NCBI RefSeq assembly: GCF_900156575.1
Contig: NZ_FTNY01000005.1
Location: 62,001-126,000, forward strand
Reading direction: 5' to 3'
Length of the DNA: 64,000 nucleotides
Source of the DNA: Chryseobacterium shigense
GTDB taxonomy: Bacteria; Bacteroidota; Bacteroidia; Flavobacteriales; Weeksellaceae
Position numbers and translations under genes: made by a program
Shown: one piece after another, positions 25,653 through 33,703 of the stretch
Numbering within the stretch: the first letter of the stretch is position 1
Layout of the letters: each line of letters opens with the position of its first letter
Notes under the pieces: model-generated
What the model saw: only the letters and a program-made list of their open reading frames with translations
What the model was told of the DNA's origin: nothing
The model's database searches: none

Positions 25653-25680
25653 ATGGGTATTTTAAATACACAAATTCGCT

Positions 25681-25716
25681 AATATTCCAACTTTTGTGAA
25701 ATATTTATATATTTGT
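25681..25716 (+). promoter_or_regulatory. Promoter of peptide B (duplicated unit)
   Basis: -7 box TATATTTGT at 25708-25716. Copy of the peptide A promoter, with four differences in 35 bases. Confidence 0.6.
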
Positions 25717-25740
25717 TCAACAACAAATAAAATAATAGCT

Positions 25741-25908
25741 ATGAAAAATTTGAAAAAATTAACGAAGAAAAACTTAAAAGATATTAAGGGGGGTGCAGGA
25801 CAGTGCCCTTCTACTCCCAGCAAATCATGTGATACTTGGTGTAGATTAACGCCTTGGCAAAAAATACATTGTCTGCGGGATTTTGACGAGCCTTGCGATT
25901 GTATTTAA
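25741..25908 (+). CDS. GG-leader Cys-rich peptide B (55 aa)
   Basis: Starts MKNLKKLTKKNLKDIKGG and continues into a core with seven cysteines: CP ... SCDTWC ... TPWQKIHC ... PCDC. Same length as peptide A, with the W-C, T, Q-x-x-x-C and C-x-C positions kept while the rest has changed, as expected for a diversifying secreted peptide. An in-frame upstream start overlaps the promoter and is rejected. The pseudogene at 25921 follows after 12 bases in the same transcript. Confidence 0.75.
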   Translation: MKNLKKLTKKNLKDIKGGAGQCPSTPSKSCDTWCRLTPWQKIHCLRDFDEPCDCI

Positions 25909-25920
25909 TAAAACTAAATA

Positions 25921-26082
25921 ATGCTGAAAAATTTAAAGAATCTAACAAAGAAGAATCTAAAACAAATTAACGGATAAAGATGATGTCCACCCAATCCAGT
26001 TACTTGATGTGATATCTGGTGTGGAATGACCCCTTTGCAGAAAATGCGCTGTTTGCTATATATTGCTGAAGGTTGTGAATAG
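25921..26082 (+). pseudogene. Decayed third copy of the Cys-rich peptide
   Basis: Reading from the ATG gives MLKNLKNLTKKNLKQING, then stops TAA (25975), TGA (25981) and TGA (26005). The same frame continues for another 24 codons with the family core CDIWCGMTPLQKMRC and ends at TAG 26080-26082. Frame is intact from end to end (54 codons), so decay came from substitutions and not from indels after duplication. Second residue of the GG doublet is the first stop. No product expected beyond 18 residues. Confidence 0.8.
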
Positions 26083-26130
26083 CAGATGTGGGATAGCGGA
26101 TCGTTCATTGTTTAAGAACTTTACGAATAA

Positions 26131-26166
26131 AAAATGGGCTGCATCTTCGAAGATACAGCCCATTTT
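26131..26166. terminator. Convergent terminator of the peptide locus and DUF5686 gene
   Basis: AAAATGGGCTG and CAGCCCATTTT arms extended by ATCTT/AAGAT around a CG centre; one C-A mismatch. A and T runs on both sides. Confidence 0.85.
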
Positions 26167-26181
26167 TATATTGTTGTCTGA

Positions 26182-28710
26182 TTAGAATCCTACCTGGAAT
26201 CCTGCTTTGATTCCAAATGTAGAAATATCCGGTCTGTCGAGATAATTTCCTCTCCAGTTAAAATCTACTCTAAAGATCCTTAGGTTTCCTATTCCTATAT
26301 TTTCAATTCCGAATCCATATTCAAAATAAATCTGCTCACTAGGGGCGGAATATTTAAATCCATCTACATTGATGGCTTTAGAGGCATCACTCAAAGTTCC
26401 GTAGGCACTTCTGATAAATGCAATTTCTCTAAGTTTCAGTTTTTTGATCAATGGAATGAACGATAGTATTTTTCCATTGAAGTGATGTTCAAGGTGGAGC
26501 GTTGAATACGTGTCTGCTACAAATTCATAATAATTAAGCTGTGCGAATGTGTTTTGTGCCAGACTGTAAGACTGGTTTCCGGGGATTACATTCTGAAGTC
26601 CCAAAGGAACGTTGTCGAAAGTTTTTCCAGCTTCGAAGCTGATCATGGTCTTGCCCCAGCTTCCGATCAGTACAGGTTTGTAAAACATAAACTGAAGTCT
26701 GTTGTAATTGAAGTCTCCGTTGAAAAGGCCTTCAATTCCTCTCGTATATTTTAATATAATGGTTGGAGCCAGCGTTCCATGTTCGTAGCGGTCTACTCCG
26801 GTCTGGGAGAATTTAGCTCCCGGCCTTGCAATTAAGCTAAGGGTAACGTGAGAATCATTAAGGGTTTTGCGCAGATCACCGTTGCGGTAATACATCAGGC
26901 TGAACTTCTCGGGATTGGCAGATTTGATGCTCTGTAGGGTCCCGTCTACTCGTACCTGGAAATTTTTCCAAGGTTCAATAGCTGCGAAAATATTAGTCTT
27001 GTTTATAGAGCTCAGGGAAGCATTCTCTCCTCTTGCAAAAAGGGTAGAGGATGCAAAAGTCCTGGCCATAATTCCGTCATCAGTCGTAAGTTGCACTCCA
27101 AGCTGTTCTATGTCTCGCTTAGTTCCTGCGCCAATCATAAATCTGTTGACCCTGTTGAACATGTAGCGTGCTTCCGCTCCGTATTTAACCTGTTGGTCTT
27201 TGAATCCGTATGCGGTATAAAACTGAACTCTCCAGGGATCATTTTGCCCGAAATAGGTTCTGGCTCCCAGTCTTATTCTGTCTCCTTCAACTTCATTTTT
27301 ACCATAGATTGAAAAAATTGGACCGATATCGATCCCTTTAAAAGCATTGTAATATCCTGATGCGAGTGTTTCGTAGATTTTAACAATCCGGTTGAATTTT
27401 GGGGTCTGCTGAAGTCTGTCAAGCATCTCATAAACGCCCTGCTCTGATTTTGATAATGAATCTGGTCTCGCTTTTACCCAATAAGCATCGTCTTTATCAA
27501 CAAATTTATCGTCGTACTCTTCTTCTCTGCGGGTGAATACTTTATCGTCAAGAGGTTTGTTGAATTCATACTGTGAATAATCGACGGACCGTTTTGCAAT
27601 AATACTTTTTGAAGTCCTTTTTTTCGCAAAAGGGGTGAGCTCTATTTCTGTAATGAATTTTTTGGGAAGGAATGTATTGTCGTCAGGATTATCGTACTCC
27701 AGCTCTGTGGAAATACTGTTGATAAAGTTAACATTGATTTTCTGGGTTGATTTTAAGGTGGCCCCCAGAACAGCATAACTGTCTGTGTCTATATAAAGAT
27801 ATCCCTGAAAAGCCAAAACATCTTTTCTTTTGGGCTGGTATCTGATCTTGTAAGCATTCTCTCCGTGGATGGAGATTGTATCGGTTAAATTATAATCATA
27901 GGTGCTGAATCCATTGGTTCCAACGGGGCTCGGAAATCCTATGTCAAAATAATTTAACGTATTGTCATAAATATTAATATCTCTGTAAAGGTTCTTTGCC
28001 GTAATGGTGATGACCTGATTGTCCTGGAATCCCGATGTTTTTTGAGCTACCAGTAGCCTTTTAGTCTTTTTCCCCGGTTTGTTTTCTCCAAAATTTTCAT
28101 ACATGGACTCATTCAGGAATATAGGAAGTCCTATCTTTCCGCTGGCTGTAGAATCTGCATAGTCAAAAATAAAATCAAGCTTATTGAAGATTTTTTTACT
28201 CATAAAAGCACTGTCCAGATTGTTGGCGTCAAACTGGATTTTTTCATATTCTTTATAAGTATAGGTGTCGAATTTTTCTAAACCATTATTTCGTTTTCTT
28301 TTCCATACTTCCTGCATAATGGCATACGCCGGATTTTCCTTTTTGTTTTTATACTTAGGTTTTTCGTTGTGGATGACAATTTCAGCAATGGTATTTTCCT
28401 TTTCCTGTGAAAGTTTCACAAAAATATTTTCTGCTGTTTCAGGAGTAATGGTAACGGTTTCAGTAGAGTAGTTCTTTTTCGAAAATTTTAGTTTATAAAT
28501 AATACTATCCGACTGAATGATGAAACTGCTGGCCGAAGTTTTCAAAAAAGGAGTACTGTTATCATTAATAAAGATATCTACACCTGAAATTTCTTTATTG
28601 GTTTTGGCATCGGTAATCTTGCCATTCGCTGTGTTTTGGGCATAGGTGAGACAGGATATAAAGAGCAGAAAAAAAAGGTTGTAATATTTGGAGTTGTTAT
28701 TTAACATCAT
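26182..28710 (-). CDS. DUF5686 outer membrane protein with carboxypeptidase-like regulatory domain
   Basis: 842 residues. Signal peptide (ending TYAQ, about residue 25), an 80-residue carboxypeptidase-regulatory-like beta domain (NGKITDAKTNKEISGVDIFINDN ... NIFVKLSQ), then the DUF5686 domain with ENPAYAIMQEVWKRKRNNGLEKFDTYTYKEYEK and a C-terminal beta-barrel-like half ending GIKAGFQVGF. The architecture is common in Bacteroidota and suggests an outer membrane barrel of unknown role. An alternative ATG lies one codon later (28707). A -7 box lies at 28805-28813. Neighbouring gene-free region is the candidate oriC. Confidence 0.88.
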   Translation of the reverse strand: MMLNNNSKYYNLFFLLFISCLTYAQNTANGKITDAKTNKEISGVDIFINDNSTPFLKTSASSFIIQSDSIIYKLKFSKKNYSTETVTITPETAENIFVKLSQEKENTIAEIVIHNEKPKYKNKKENPAYAIMQEVWKRKRNNGLEKFDTYTYKEYEKIQFDANNLDSAFMSKKIFNKLDFIFDYADSTASGKIGLPIFLNESMYENFGENKPGKKTKRLLVAQKTSGFQDNQVITITAKNLYRDINIYDNTLNYFDIGFPSPVGTNGFSTYDYNLTDTISIHGENAYKIRYQPKRKDVLAFQGYLYIDTDSYAVLGATLKSTQKINVNFINSISTELEYDNPDDNTFLPKKFITEIELTPFAKKRTSKSIIAKRSVDYSQYEFNKPLDDKVFTRREEEYDDKFVDKDDAYWVKARPDSLSKSEQGVYEMLDRLQQTPKFNRIVKIYETLASGYYNAFKGIDIGPIFSIYGKNEVEGDRIRLGARTYFGQNDPWRVQFYTAYGFKDQQVKYGAEARYMFNRVNRFMIGAGTKRDIEQLGVQLTTDDGIMARTFASSTLFARGENASLSSINKTNIFAAIEPWKNFQVRVDGTLQSIKSANPEKFSLMYYRNGDLRKTLNDSHVTLSLIARPGAKFSQTGVDRYEHGTLAPTIILKYTRGIEGLFNGDFNYNRLQFMFYKPVLIGSWGKTMISFEAGKTFDNVPLGLQNVIPGNQSYSLAQNTFAQLNYYEFVADTYSTLHLEHHFNGKILSFIPLIKKLKLREIAFIRSAYGTLSDASKAINVDGFKYSAPSEQIYFEYGFGIENIGIGNLRIFRVDFNWRGNYLDRPDISTFGIKAGFQVGF

Positions 28711-28804
28711 TTGGTTCTTCAGGCAATTAGCAAAACAAAAAGCGTGCTGTTTATTTAAAAAAGATTATATTTTTTTAACGTTTTCTGTGAAAAATCACAA
28801 AACT

Positions 28805-28813
28805 ACAAATGTA
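28805..28813 (-). promoter_or_regulatory. -7 box upstream of the DUF5686 gene (TACATTTGT)
   Basis: TAnnTTTG match about 95 bases before the start codon, at the edge of the DnaA-box cluster. Confidence 0.4.
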
Positions 28814-28910
28814 ACGAAAATAACAGCAAAAGATTGTGGTAATAACTGGCTTGATTAAGGGAAATTTTACCATTATCATTCGGTGTATAATTTATGAATG
28901 TGTTTTTTCA

Positions 28911-29226
28911 ATATTCACATCTTTTCCACAATTTATCAGTATAGGAAAATTGGGTTATCAATACCCTTTTAACGTGTTTTCGTCAGGTTATTCACATGAT
29001 TTTAACAGGTTAATATGGTGTTTTCCATGATATCTTAATACCTTCTTAATAATTTTTCCACAGGTTATTAACAATGTTAATTTATTTATTTTCAATTGAT
29101 TATTTGGTTTCATGAGCTTTTTCCACAGTGAATAATAGTTATTTGTGGATATCTGAAATGATAGCTAAAAAGAAGAGAAAGTTGACGTCTTTCGCTGTTT
29201 TGTGGAAAATTATGCAATGTGGAAAA
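28911..29226. other. Cluster of DnaA-box-like sites, candidate replication origin (oriC)
   Basis: A 615-base gene-free AT-rich stretch (28711-29325) holds five exact copies of TTTTCCACA, one base from the DnaA box TTATCCACA: plus strand at 28922-28930, 29054-29062, 29119-29127; minus strand at 29201-29209 and 29218-29226. Also TTATTCACA (28988-28996) and, on the minus strand, ATATCCACA (29144-29152), each one base off; ATATTCACA (28911-28919) is two off. Left sites point right and right sites point left. A T/A tract (29081-29107) could be the unwinding element. Gene orientation changes from mostly minus to mostly plus in the surrounding 15 kb. dnaA itself is not in the window. Confidence 0.65.
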
Positions 29227-29325
29227 GTAAGCCGATCGGAATTTAAGTAGAATAGATTAATTGGATAATGGAGACTTGCTGATATTGATGTTTCAAATAT
29301 CTCCCATTAGCTGAGGTCCGGATAC

Positions 29326-29356
29326 AAAAAAAGACCTACATTTCTGTAAGTCTTTT
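29326..29356 (-). terminator. Terminator of the first tRNA-Asn gene
   Basis: AAAAAAAGACCTAC and GTAAGTCTTTTT arms around ATTTCT, directly after the encoded CCA. The same hairpin follows the second tRNA gene. Confidence 0.7.
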
Positions 29357-29433
29357 TGGCTCCTCCTGCTGGGCTCGAACCAGCGACCCTCTGATTAACA
29401 GTCAGATGCTCTAACCAACTGAGCTAAGGAGGA
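29357..29433 (-). tRNA. tRNA-Asn (anticodon GTT), CCA encoded
   Basis: Folds into a full cloverleaf of 74 bases plus CCA: acceptor stem TCCTCCT/AGGAGGA, D arm GCTC/GAGC, anticodon stem TCTGA/TCAGA with loop CTGTTAA (anticodon at 29397-29399 on the opposite strand), T arm GCTGG/CCAGC with TTCGAGC loop. Identical to the tRNA at 30376-30452. Confidence 0.97.
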
Positions 29434-29455
29434 ATTTTCCTTTGTTTAAGGTGCT

Positions 29456-29464
29456 GCAAATATA
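29456..29464 (-). promoter_or_regulatory. -7 box of the first tRNA-Asn (TATATTTGC)
   Basis: Lies 23 bases upstream of the mature 5' end and is conserved in front of the second copy (30474-30482). Confidence 0.55.
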
Positions 29465-29570
29465 AAAGGAATATTAATATCAGGCAAATTTTATCCTCAA
29501 TTAACGGTATTTTTTGAGCAAAAATGTTGAATTTCAGGAAGAAATATTTTAATATCTTTTTGGGTTTAGT

Positions 29571-30290
29571 CTAATAATCTTCAAATAAATGACGGAAATA
29601 GAGTTCCGGGGAATCTAAAAAATTCTTTGTTAGTTGATAATGCTCCGTTTCTTTGTAATGTGTTCTCTGAATCTGGTCGTCTAATAAATAAATTTCAGCA
29701 CCGGGATAGCTCATCAGAATGGGAGAATGGCTCGAAATAATAAATTGAGCCTTTCCTGCTTTTTCTAATTTATGAATGATGGATAAGAGCGAAAGTTGTC
29801 TTTGTGGTGAAAGGGCTGATTCCGGCTCATCAAGGATATAAAGGCCGTTCTGGAAGTGATTATGGAATAAGGAAAGGAAAGCTTCGCCATGCGACTGTTG
29901 GTGCAGGGATTTGCCCCCATATGCATCAAGAACCCTTCGGTCTTCTTTGGCGACTTCGTCAATATAAGTGGCAAAGTTGAAAAAGCTTTCAGCTCTCATG
30001 AAAAATCCCTGACCTGTTTTGGTTTTCCAGGATAAGGTAAGGTATTCGGAGAGTTCAGATTCTGTCTTGTGAAAATTGTAGTTGTGATTCCGGCTGCCTC
30101 CCGATACATTGAAATCACACTTTTCAGCAATAGCTTCCAGTAAGGTAGATTTCCCAATTCCGTTTTCACCAACGAAAAAAGTAACATTGCTTTTAAATCT
30201 CAGGTCTAAACCTTTGCTTAAAAACGGAAGATTGAAAGGATGATCTTTAGGATGGTCATTTTTTAAATAAATCCGGGATAGGTAGGGCAT
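29571..30290 (-). CDS. AAA family ATPase (predicted ATPase, ABC/SMC-like)
   Basis: About 239 residues from the ATG at 30290 (MPYLSRIYLKNDHPKDHPF). Walker A GENGIGKST (about 41-49), a signature-like QSHGEAFL (about 131-138), Walker B LYILDEPESALSP (about 147-159) and the switch His in QFIISSHSPILM. Matches the small predicted ATPases often annotated as AAA15/ABC-type ATPase without membrane or nuclease partner. It lies alone between the two tRNA-Asn genes. I found no adjacent toxin or nuclease, so a defence role is not supported. Earlier in-frame start is possible but less likely. Confidence 0.78.
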   Translation of the reverse strand: MPYLSRIYLKNDHPKDHPFNLPFLSKGLDLRFKSNVTFFVGENGIGKSTLLEAIAEKCDFNVSGGSRNHNYNFHKTESELSEYLTLSWKTKTGQGFFMRAESFFNFATYIDEVAKEDRRVLDAYGGKSLHQQSHGEAFLSLFHNHFQNGLYILDEPESALSPQRQLSLLSIIHKLEKAGKAQFIISSHSPILMSYPGAEIYLLDDQIQRTHYKETEHYQLTKNFLDSPELYFRHLFEDY

Positions 30291-30343
30291 TGTGCTTATT
30301 TGATTAAAGATTGTCAATTCTCATCAGCAAAAGGGATGCAAAT

Positions 30344-30375
30344 AAAAAAAGACCTACATTTCTGTAAGTCTTTTT
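30344..30375 (-). terminator. Terminator of the second tRNA-Asn gene
   Basis: Same hairpin as at 29326-29356, with one additional T in the T-run. Confidence 0.7.
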
Positions 30376-30452
30376 TGGCTCCTCCTGCTGGGCTCGAACC
30401 AGCGACCCTCTGATTAACAGTCAGATGCTCTAACCAACTGAGCTAAGGAGGA
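30376..30452 (-). tRNA. tRNA-Asn (anticodon GTT), second identical copy
   Basis: Same 74-base cloverleaf and encoded CCA as the gene at 29357-29433; anticodon complement at 30416-30418. Together with the terminator and promoter it forms a direct repeat of about 140 bases. Confidence 0.97.
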
Positions 30453-30473
30453 ATGTCCTTTGTTTTAAGTGGT

Positions 30474-30482
30474 GCAAATATA
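30474..30482 (-). promoter_or_regulatory. -7 box of the second tRNA-Asn (TATATTTGC)
   Basis: Same box and spacing class as in the first copy. Confidence 0.55.
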
Positions 30483-30533
30483 GGACGAATATTTATACCT
30501 TACAAATATTTTTTGGAAAAAATTTCAAAAAAA

Positions 30534-32015
30534 TTATAAACTGCCGGTGACTGCTTTAAAGATATCGCTTCCGAAGATCAGTAACATCAATCCTAACAGG
30601 AAGATAACCCCGATCATCTGTGCATTTTCCAATACTTTCTGAGGAACCGGTTTTCCCGTAATTACTTCCCACAGCGTAAATAAAACGTGTCCACCATCAA
30701 GTCCCGGGATCGGAATAAGGTTCAGGAATGCCAACCATACAGAGAACATGGCTGTAAAACTCCAGAACATACTCCAGTTAACCGATACTGATCCGTCTTT
30801 CGACTTCTCTACAGGCATATTTTTGATGATCGCCAAAGGACCCCCTACTTTTTTATATCCCTGAACTTTCTTGTTGAATACCAGTTTAAACTGCTTCACC
30901 TGGTAGGTCAAACTTTCAATACTTCTGGTAAATCCTCTTCCGATAGATTCTACAAACGTGAAATGTTGTGTGCTGGCGAACTTTTGCATTTGCTTATAAG
31001 ACATAATGCCTAGTGTACCTTCTTTGGAAACCTGAAGAGTTAAAGGATGTACTGTCCCGGCTCTTAATACTTCCGTATTAATTGCTTTTCCTGAATTCTT
31101 TACAACAACACCTTGCAGTTCGTCATAATAACTGATTTTCTGACCATTTACAGATACTACCTGGTCTCCTATTTTTAAACCTGCTTCAGCTGCTTTAGGA
31201 TTCACGATGGAATCAATAATAGGTAAAGACCTTGGCGTAAGGAATGCTCTTGGATTTTCATCTTTGAAAGCCAGTGCTTTTCCGTCGTCATTCGTGTTGA
31301 AAGTGACCTCCTTACCATTTCTTAGGACAGTTACCTGATCACTTAATAAAATATCCAAAGACAGTTTATCCAGATTGTTCTGGACCTTTCCGTCTACTTT
31401 TAAGATTTTATCACCGTCCTCAAAGCCCATTGCTTTTGCAATATTGGTATAATGCATCGGGGTCTCTACTTTCGTTGTATCAAAAGAAGTTTCTCCGTTG
31501 AAGTAAGAAAGACTTCCGAAAATGATCCAGGCAAGGAAAAAGTTAACCGTAACTCCTCCAAGCATAATGATCAGTCTCTGCCATGCTGGTTTAGACCTGA
31601 ACTCCCATGGTTCTGCAGGTTTTTTCATCTGCTCGGTATCCATGCTTTCGTCGATCATTCCTGCAATTTTCACATAACCGCCAAAAGGAAGCCATCCGAT
31701 TCCGTATTTTGTCTGCTCGGGATGCTTTCTCCAGTCATTGTCGGGAAGTTTTGATATATCGATAGGAACTTCTTTCTCTTTTCCGTCTACTACGATAGTT
31801 TCTGTGTCCGGAAGGTTTTTCGAAATAAATTTATACTGCCATTTTCCGTTGATCTTCTTCATTGAAAAGATCGAAAACCATGGATCGAAAAACAGGAAGA
31901 ATTTCTCAGCTCTGGTCTTAAACCATTTTGCCGGTAAAAAGTGTCCAAGCTCATGAAGAACTACTAAAATAGAAATACTTAGTATGAACTGGAAAATCTT
32001 GATTGCTAATTCCAT
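30534..32015 (-). CDS. rseP: RIP metalloprotease RseP (site-2 protease)
   Basis: 493 residues. Membrane-embedded zinc protease: HELGH at residues 22-26 in the first membrane segment, and the third ligand in NLIPIPGLDGGH near the C-terminus. A periplasmic PDZ region is visible around KAAEAGLKIGDQVVSVNGQKI. The insert between about residues 50 and 110 (SMKKINGKWQYKFISKNLPD ...) is common in Bacteroidota RseP. It cleaves membrane-bound anti-sigma factors or remnant signal peptides. Promoter box TACCTTTGC at 32039-32047. Confidence 0.93.
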   Translation of the reverse strand: MELAIKIFQFILSISILVVLHELGHFLPAKWFKTRAEKFFLFFDPWFSIFSMKKINGKWQYKFISKNLPDTETIVVDGKEKEVPIDISKLPDNDWRKHPEQTKYGIGWLPFGGYVKIAGMIDESMDTEQMKKPAEPWEFRSKPAWQRLIIMLGGVTVNFFLAWIIFGSLSYFNGETSFDTTKVETPMHYTNIAKAMGFEDGDKILKVDGKVQNNLDKLSLDILLSDQVTVLRNGKEVTFNTNDDGKALAFKDENPRAFLTPRSLPIIDSIVNPKAAEAGLKIGDQVVSVNGQKISYYDELQGVVVKNSGKAINTEVLRAGTVHPLTLQVSKEGTLGIMSYKQMQKFASTQHFTFVESIGRGFTRSIESLTYQVKQFKLVFNKKVQGYKKVGGPLAIIKNMPVEKSKDGSVSVNWSMFWSFTAMFSVWLAFLNLIPIPGLDGGHVLFTLWEVITGKPVPQKVLENAQMIGVIFLLGLMLLIFGSDIFKAVTGSL

Positions 32016-32038
32016 TAATAATTTTTAGATTTTAATTT

Positions 32039-32047
32039 GCAAAGGTA
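32039..32047 (-). promoter_or_regulatory. -7 box of rseP (TACCTTTGC)
   Basis: TAnnTTTG match 23 bases before the rseP ATG. Confidence 0.55.
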
Positions 32048-32069
32048 AGAATTATCAAAACTATGCCAA

Positions 32070-32098
32070 ATAAAAAAGCCCCTCTAAATGAGAAGCTT
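32070..32098 (-). terminator. Possible terminator of the beta-barrel protein gene
   Basis: AAGCCCCTCTAAATGAGAAGCTT forms an imperfect hairpin with bulges; it lies 20 bases after the gene's stop and before the rseP promoter. Confidence 0.4.
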
Positions 32099-32118
32099 TG
32101 TCATATATTAAGCCGATC

Positions 32119-32559
32119 TTACAGATTAAATGAAACGCCTATACTGCCGTTGTTGCCTACTTCTGCAAAAACCCCCACTTTCTCTGTGAAAAAGTAACGA
32201 GCTCCAATGTGGGCTCCAATCCCAAAATCTCTGCCCAGTACTCCTACGTCAACTCCAGGATAAATATCCCATTTAGCAGGTAGGTCAAGTGCTTCCTGAA
32301 GGTGGAAATTCACCCTTCCGAATACAAAAACGCGGTTGTCTTTATCGTTATCTTTATAATCACTAAAGTAAGCGTTAAGCCCTGCTCCAACAGATACAAG
32401 CTTGTTCAGTCCATAGTCATAAGTTCCTGTAACTCCCGTTCCATATCCCCAGGCACTCAGCCCGAGCTGAATTTTCTGATCACCTTTTCCCGTATAAGCC
32501 TGCGCATTGGCGGTAGCTCCACAAAAAATAATCATGAATGTAAAAATTAACTTCTTCAT
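32119..32559 (-). CDS. Small outer membrane beta-barrel protein (DUF6646-like)
   Basis: About 146 residues from ATG 32559. Signal peptide ending ANAQ (about residue 19), then alternating beta-strand segments rich in Gly, Tyr and Val, ending SIGVSFNL with a terminal Leu. Strands such as VSVGAGLNAYFSDY and IGAHIGARYFFTEKVGVFAEVG suggest an eight-stranded barrel. The DUF6646 label is a tentative recollection. Function unknown. Confidence 0.65.
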   Translation of the reverse strand: MKKLIFTFMIIFCGATANAQAYTGKGDQKIQLGLSAWGYGTGVTGTYDYGLNKLVSVGAGLNAYFSDYKDNDKDNRVFVFGRVNFHLQEALDLPAKWDIYPGVDVGVLGRDFGIGAHIGARYFFTEKVGVFAEVGNNGSIGVSFNL

Positions 32560-32661
32560 AAACTTTAAATTTTTAATGATAACAATAAGAGGTATTATTA
32601 TCAAAAATGAAACCGAATATTTCAGAAAATATAAAATTCACAGAATATCAATGGTATTTTT

Positions 32662-33489
32662 CTAGTGGACCAGCGTATTATATTTTTCAAAATATCTTAA
32701 TCCCAGCTCTCTTTGGCCTTTTGCATCAAAGTGTATATGATCATAGGAATTATTCAGCTTAGTGATTTCAAAAGGAAATGTAGGGTCTGCATATGCTGAA
32801 TTGTTAACTCTGTTTGGGGTCGTTTTGATCTTTTCCTGCTGTGCAATTCTTGAAGGATGTCTGTTCACCCAGAATGGAACCATTCCCCCCAATACAATTG
32901 GAAGGTTAGGGTCATTTAAATCCCTTCGTATATCTCCAATAAATTTGTCCAGTAATGTAGTATAATTTGTGGTATTTACATTATGTTCTCCCTGATGCCA
33001 TAATATACCTTTTATAGAACTTCCGGGATTATTATTAAGAGCTGTTAAAGTTCTCTTTACTGCATCATTATACAGGGTGGTATTCTTAGACCATTGCTGT
33101 ATGGTGGTACCTCCATATCCGCAAGGAACGAGCAATATTTTACGATCGGGTTTTAGCAAATATTGTTTATATTTTTTTGCGAAAGTTAATCCGAAACCTA
33201 TCTTGTTGTTATTGGAGGTCCAATGGTGTAAAGTTTCACTGGCGACAACAATTTTATTATTGAGTGCACCACGCCTCCCTACTTGGAAAATATCAGGGTC
33301 AACGGTATCTATCATTGGATCGTAACCTATTCCATAATGGGTATTGGATTGTCCAGCGATTAAAAAAATATCATACTGTGGTGCGGCTGTTTTTGAATGT
33401 AATAAATGAACTTCTTCTTCAATGCTGTCTGTTGTGTTTGTACAGTGGACAAAAAAGAATGCCAGAAGTACTGGAATAAATTTTTTCAT
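32662..33489 (-). CDS. SASA-type (sialate O-acetylesterase-like) lipoprotein
   Basis: About 275 residues from ATG 33489. Lipobox VHC (Cys about 16). The SGNH-like fold starts with FLIAGQSNTHYG, where the Ser of GQSN is the likely nucleophile; GCGGT-type block is CGYGGTTIQQW; WHQGEHN is conserved in SASA/DUF303 esterases; the catalytic Asp/His pair is in YDHIHFDAKGQRELG near the C-terminus. Family members remove acetyl groups from sugars. No sialic acid genes are near, so the real substrate is open. Two upstream Met codons give longer but less signal-like starts. Confidence 0.82.
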   Translation of the reverse strand: MKKFIPVLLAFFFVHCTNTTDSIEEEVHLLHSKTAAPQYDIFLIAGQSNTHYGIGYDPMIDTVDPDIFQVGRRGALNNKIVVASETLHHWTSNNNKIGFGLTFAKKYKQYLLKPDRKILLVPCGYGGTTIQQWSKNTTLYNDAVKRTLTALNNNPGSSIKGILWHQGEHNVNTTNYTTLLDKFIGDIRRDLNDPNLPIVLGGMVPFWVNRHPSRIAQQEKIKTTPNRVNNSAYADPTFPFEITKLNNSYDHIHFDAKGQRELGLRYFEKYNTLVH

Positions 33490-33703
33490 AGGTTTATGTT
33501 TAATCATCATTTGTTGTGTAATATATTTGTTTACTGATAAATTTGTAAAAATTCTTTAGTAATTTGCTTTTGGATTATTCAACTAATTGGTAGATGAATT
33601 TTATCCCCTGTTCTGAATGTTTTTTTGGGTCGGAACAAGGGGTTATTAATCTCTTATTTGTGATATATATATCAATTTTTATGCCATTTGAAATGTAAAT
33701 AAT

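Noticed and set aside
29571..30290. Lone ATPase between tRNA genes as part of a defence island
   Set aside because: No nuclease, toxin or other defence gene is adjacent, there is no integrase, and base composition looks like its surroundings.
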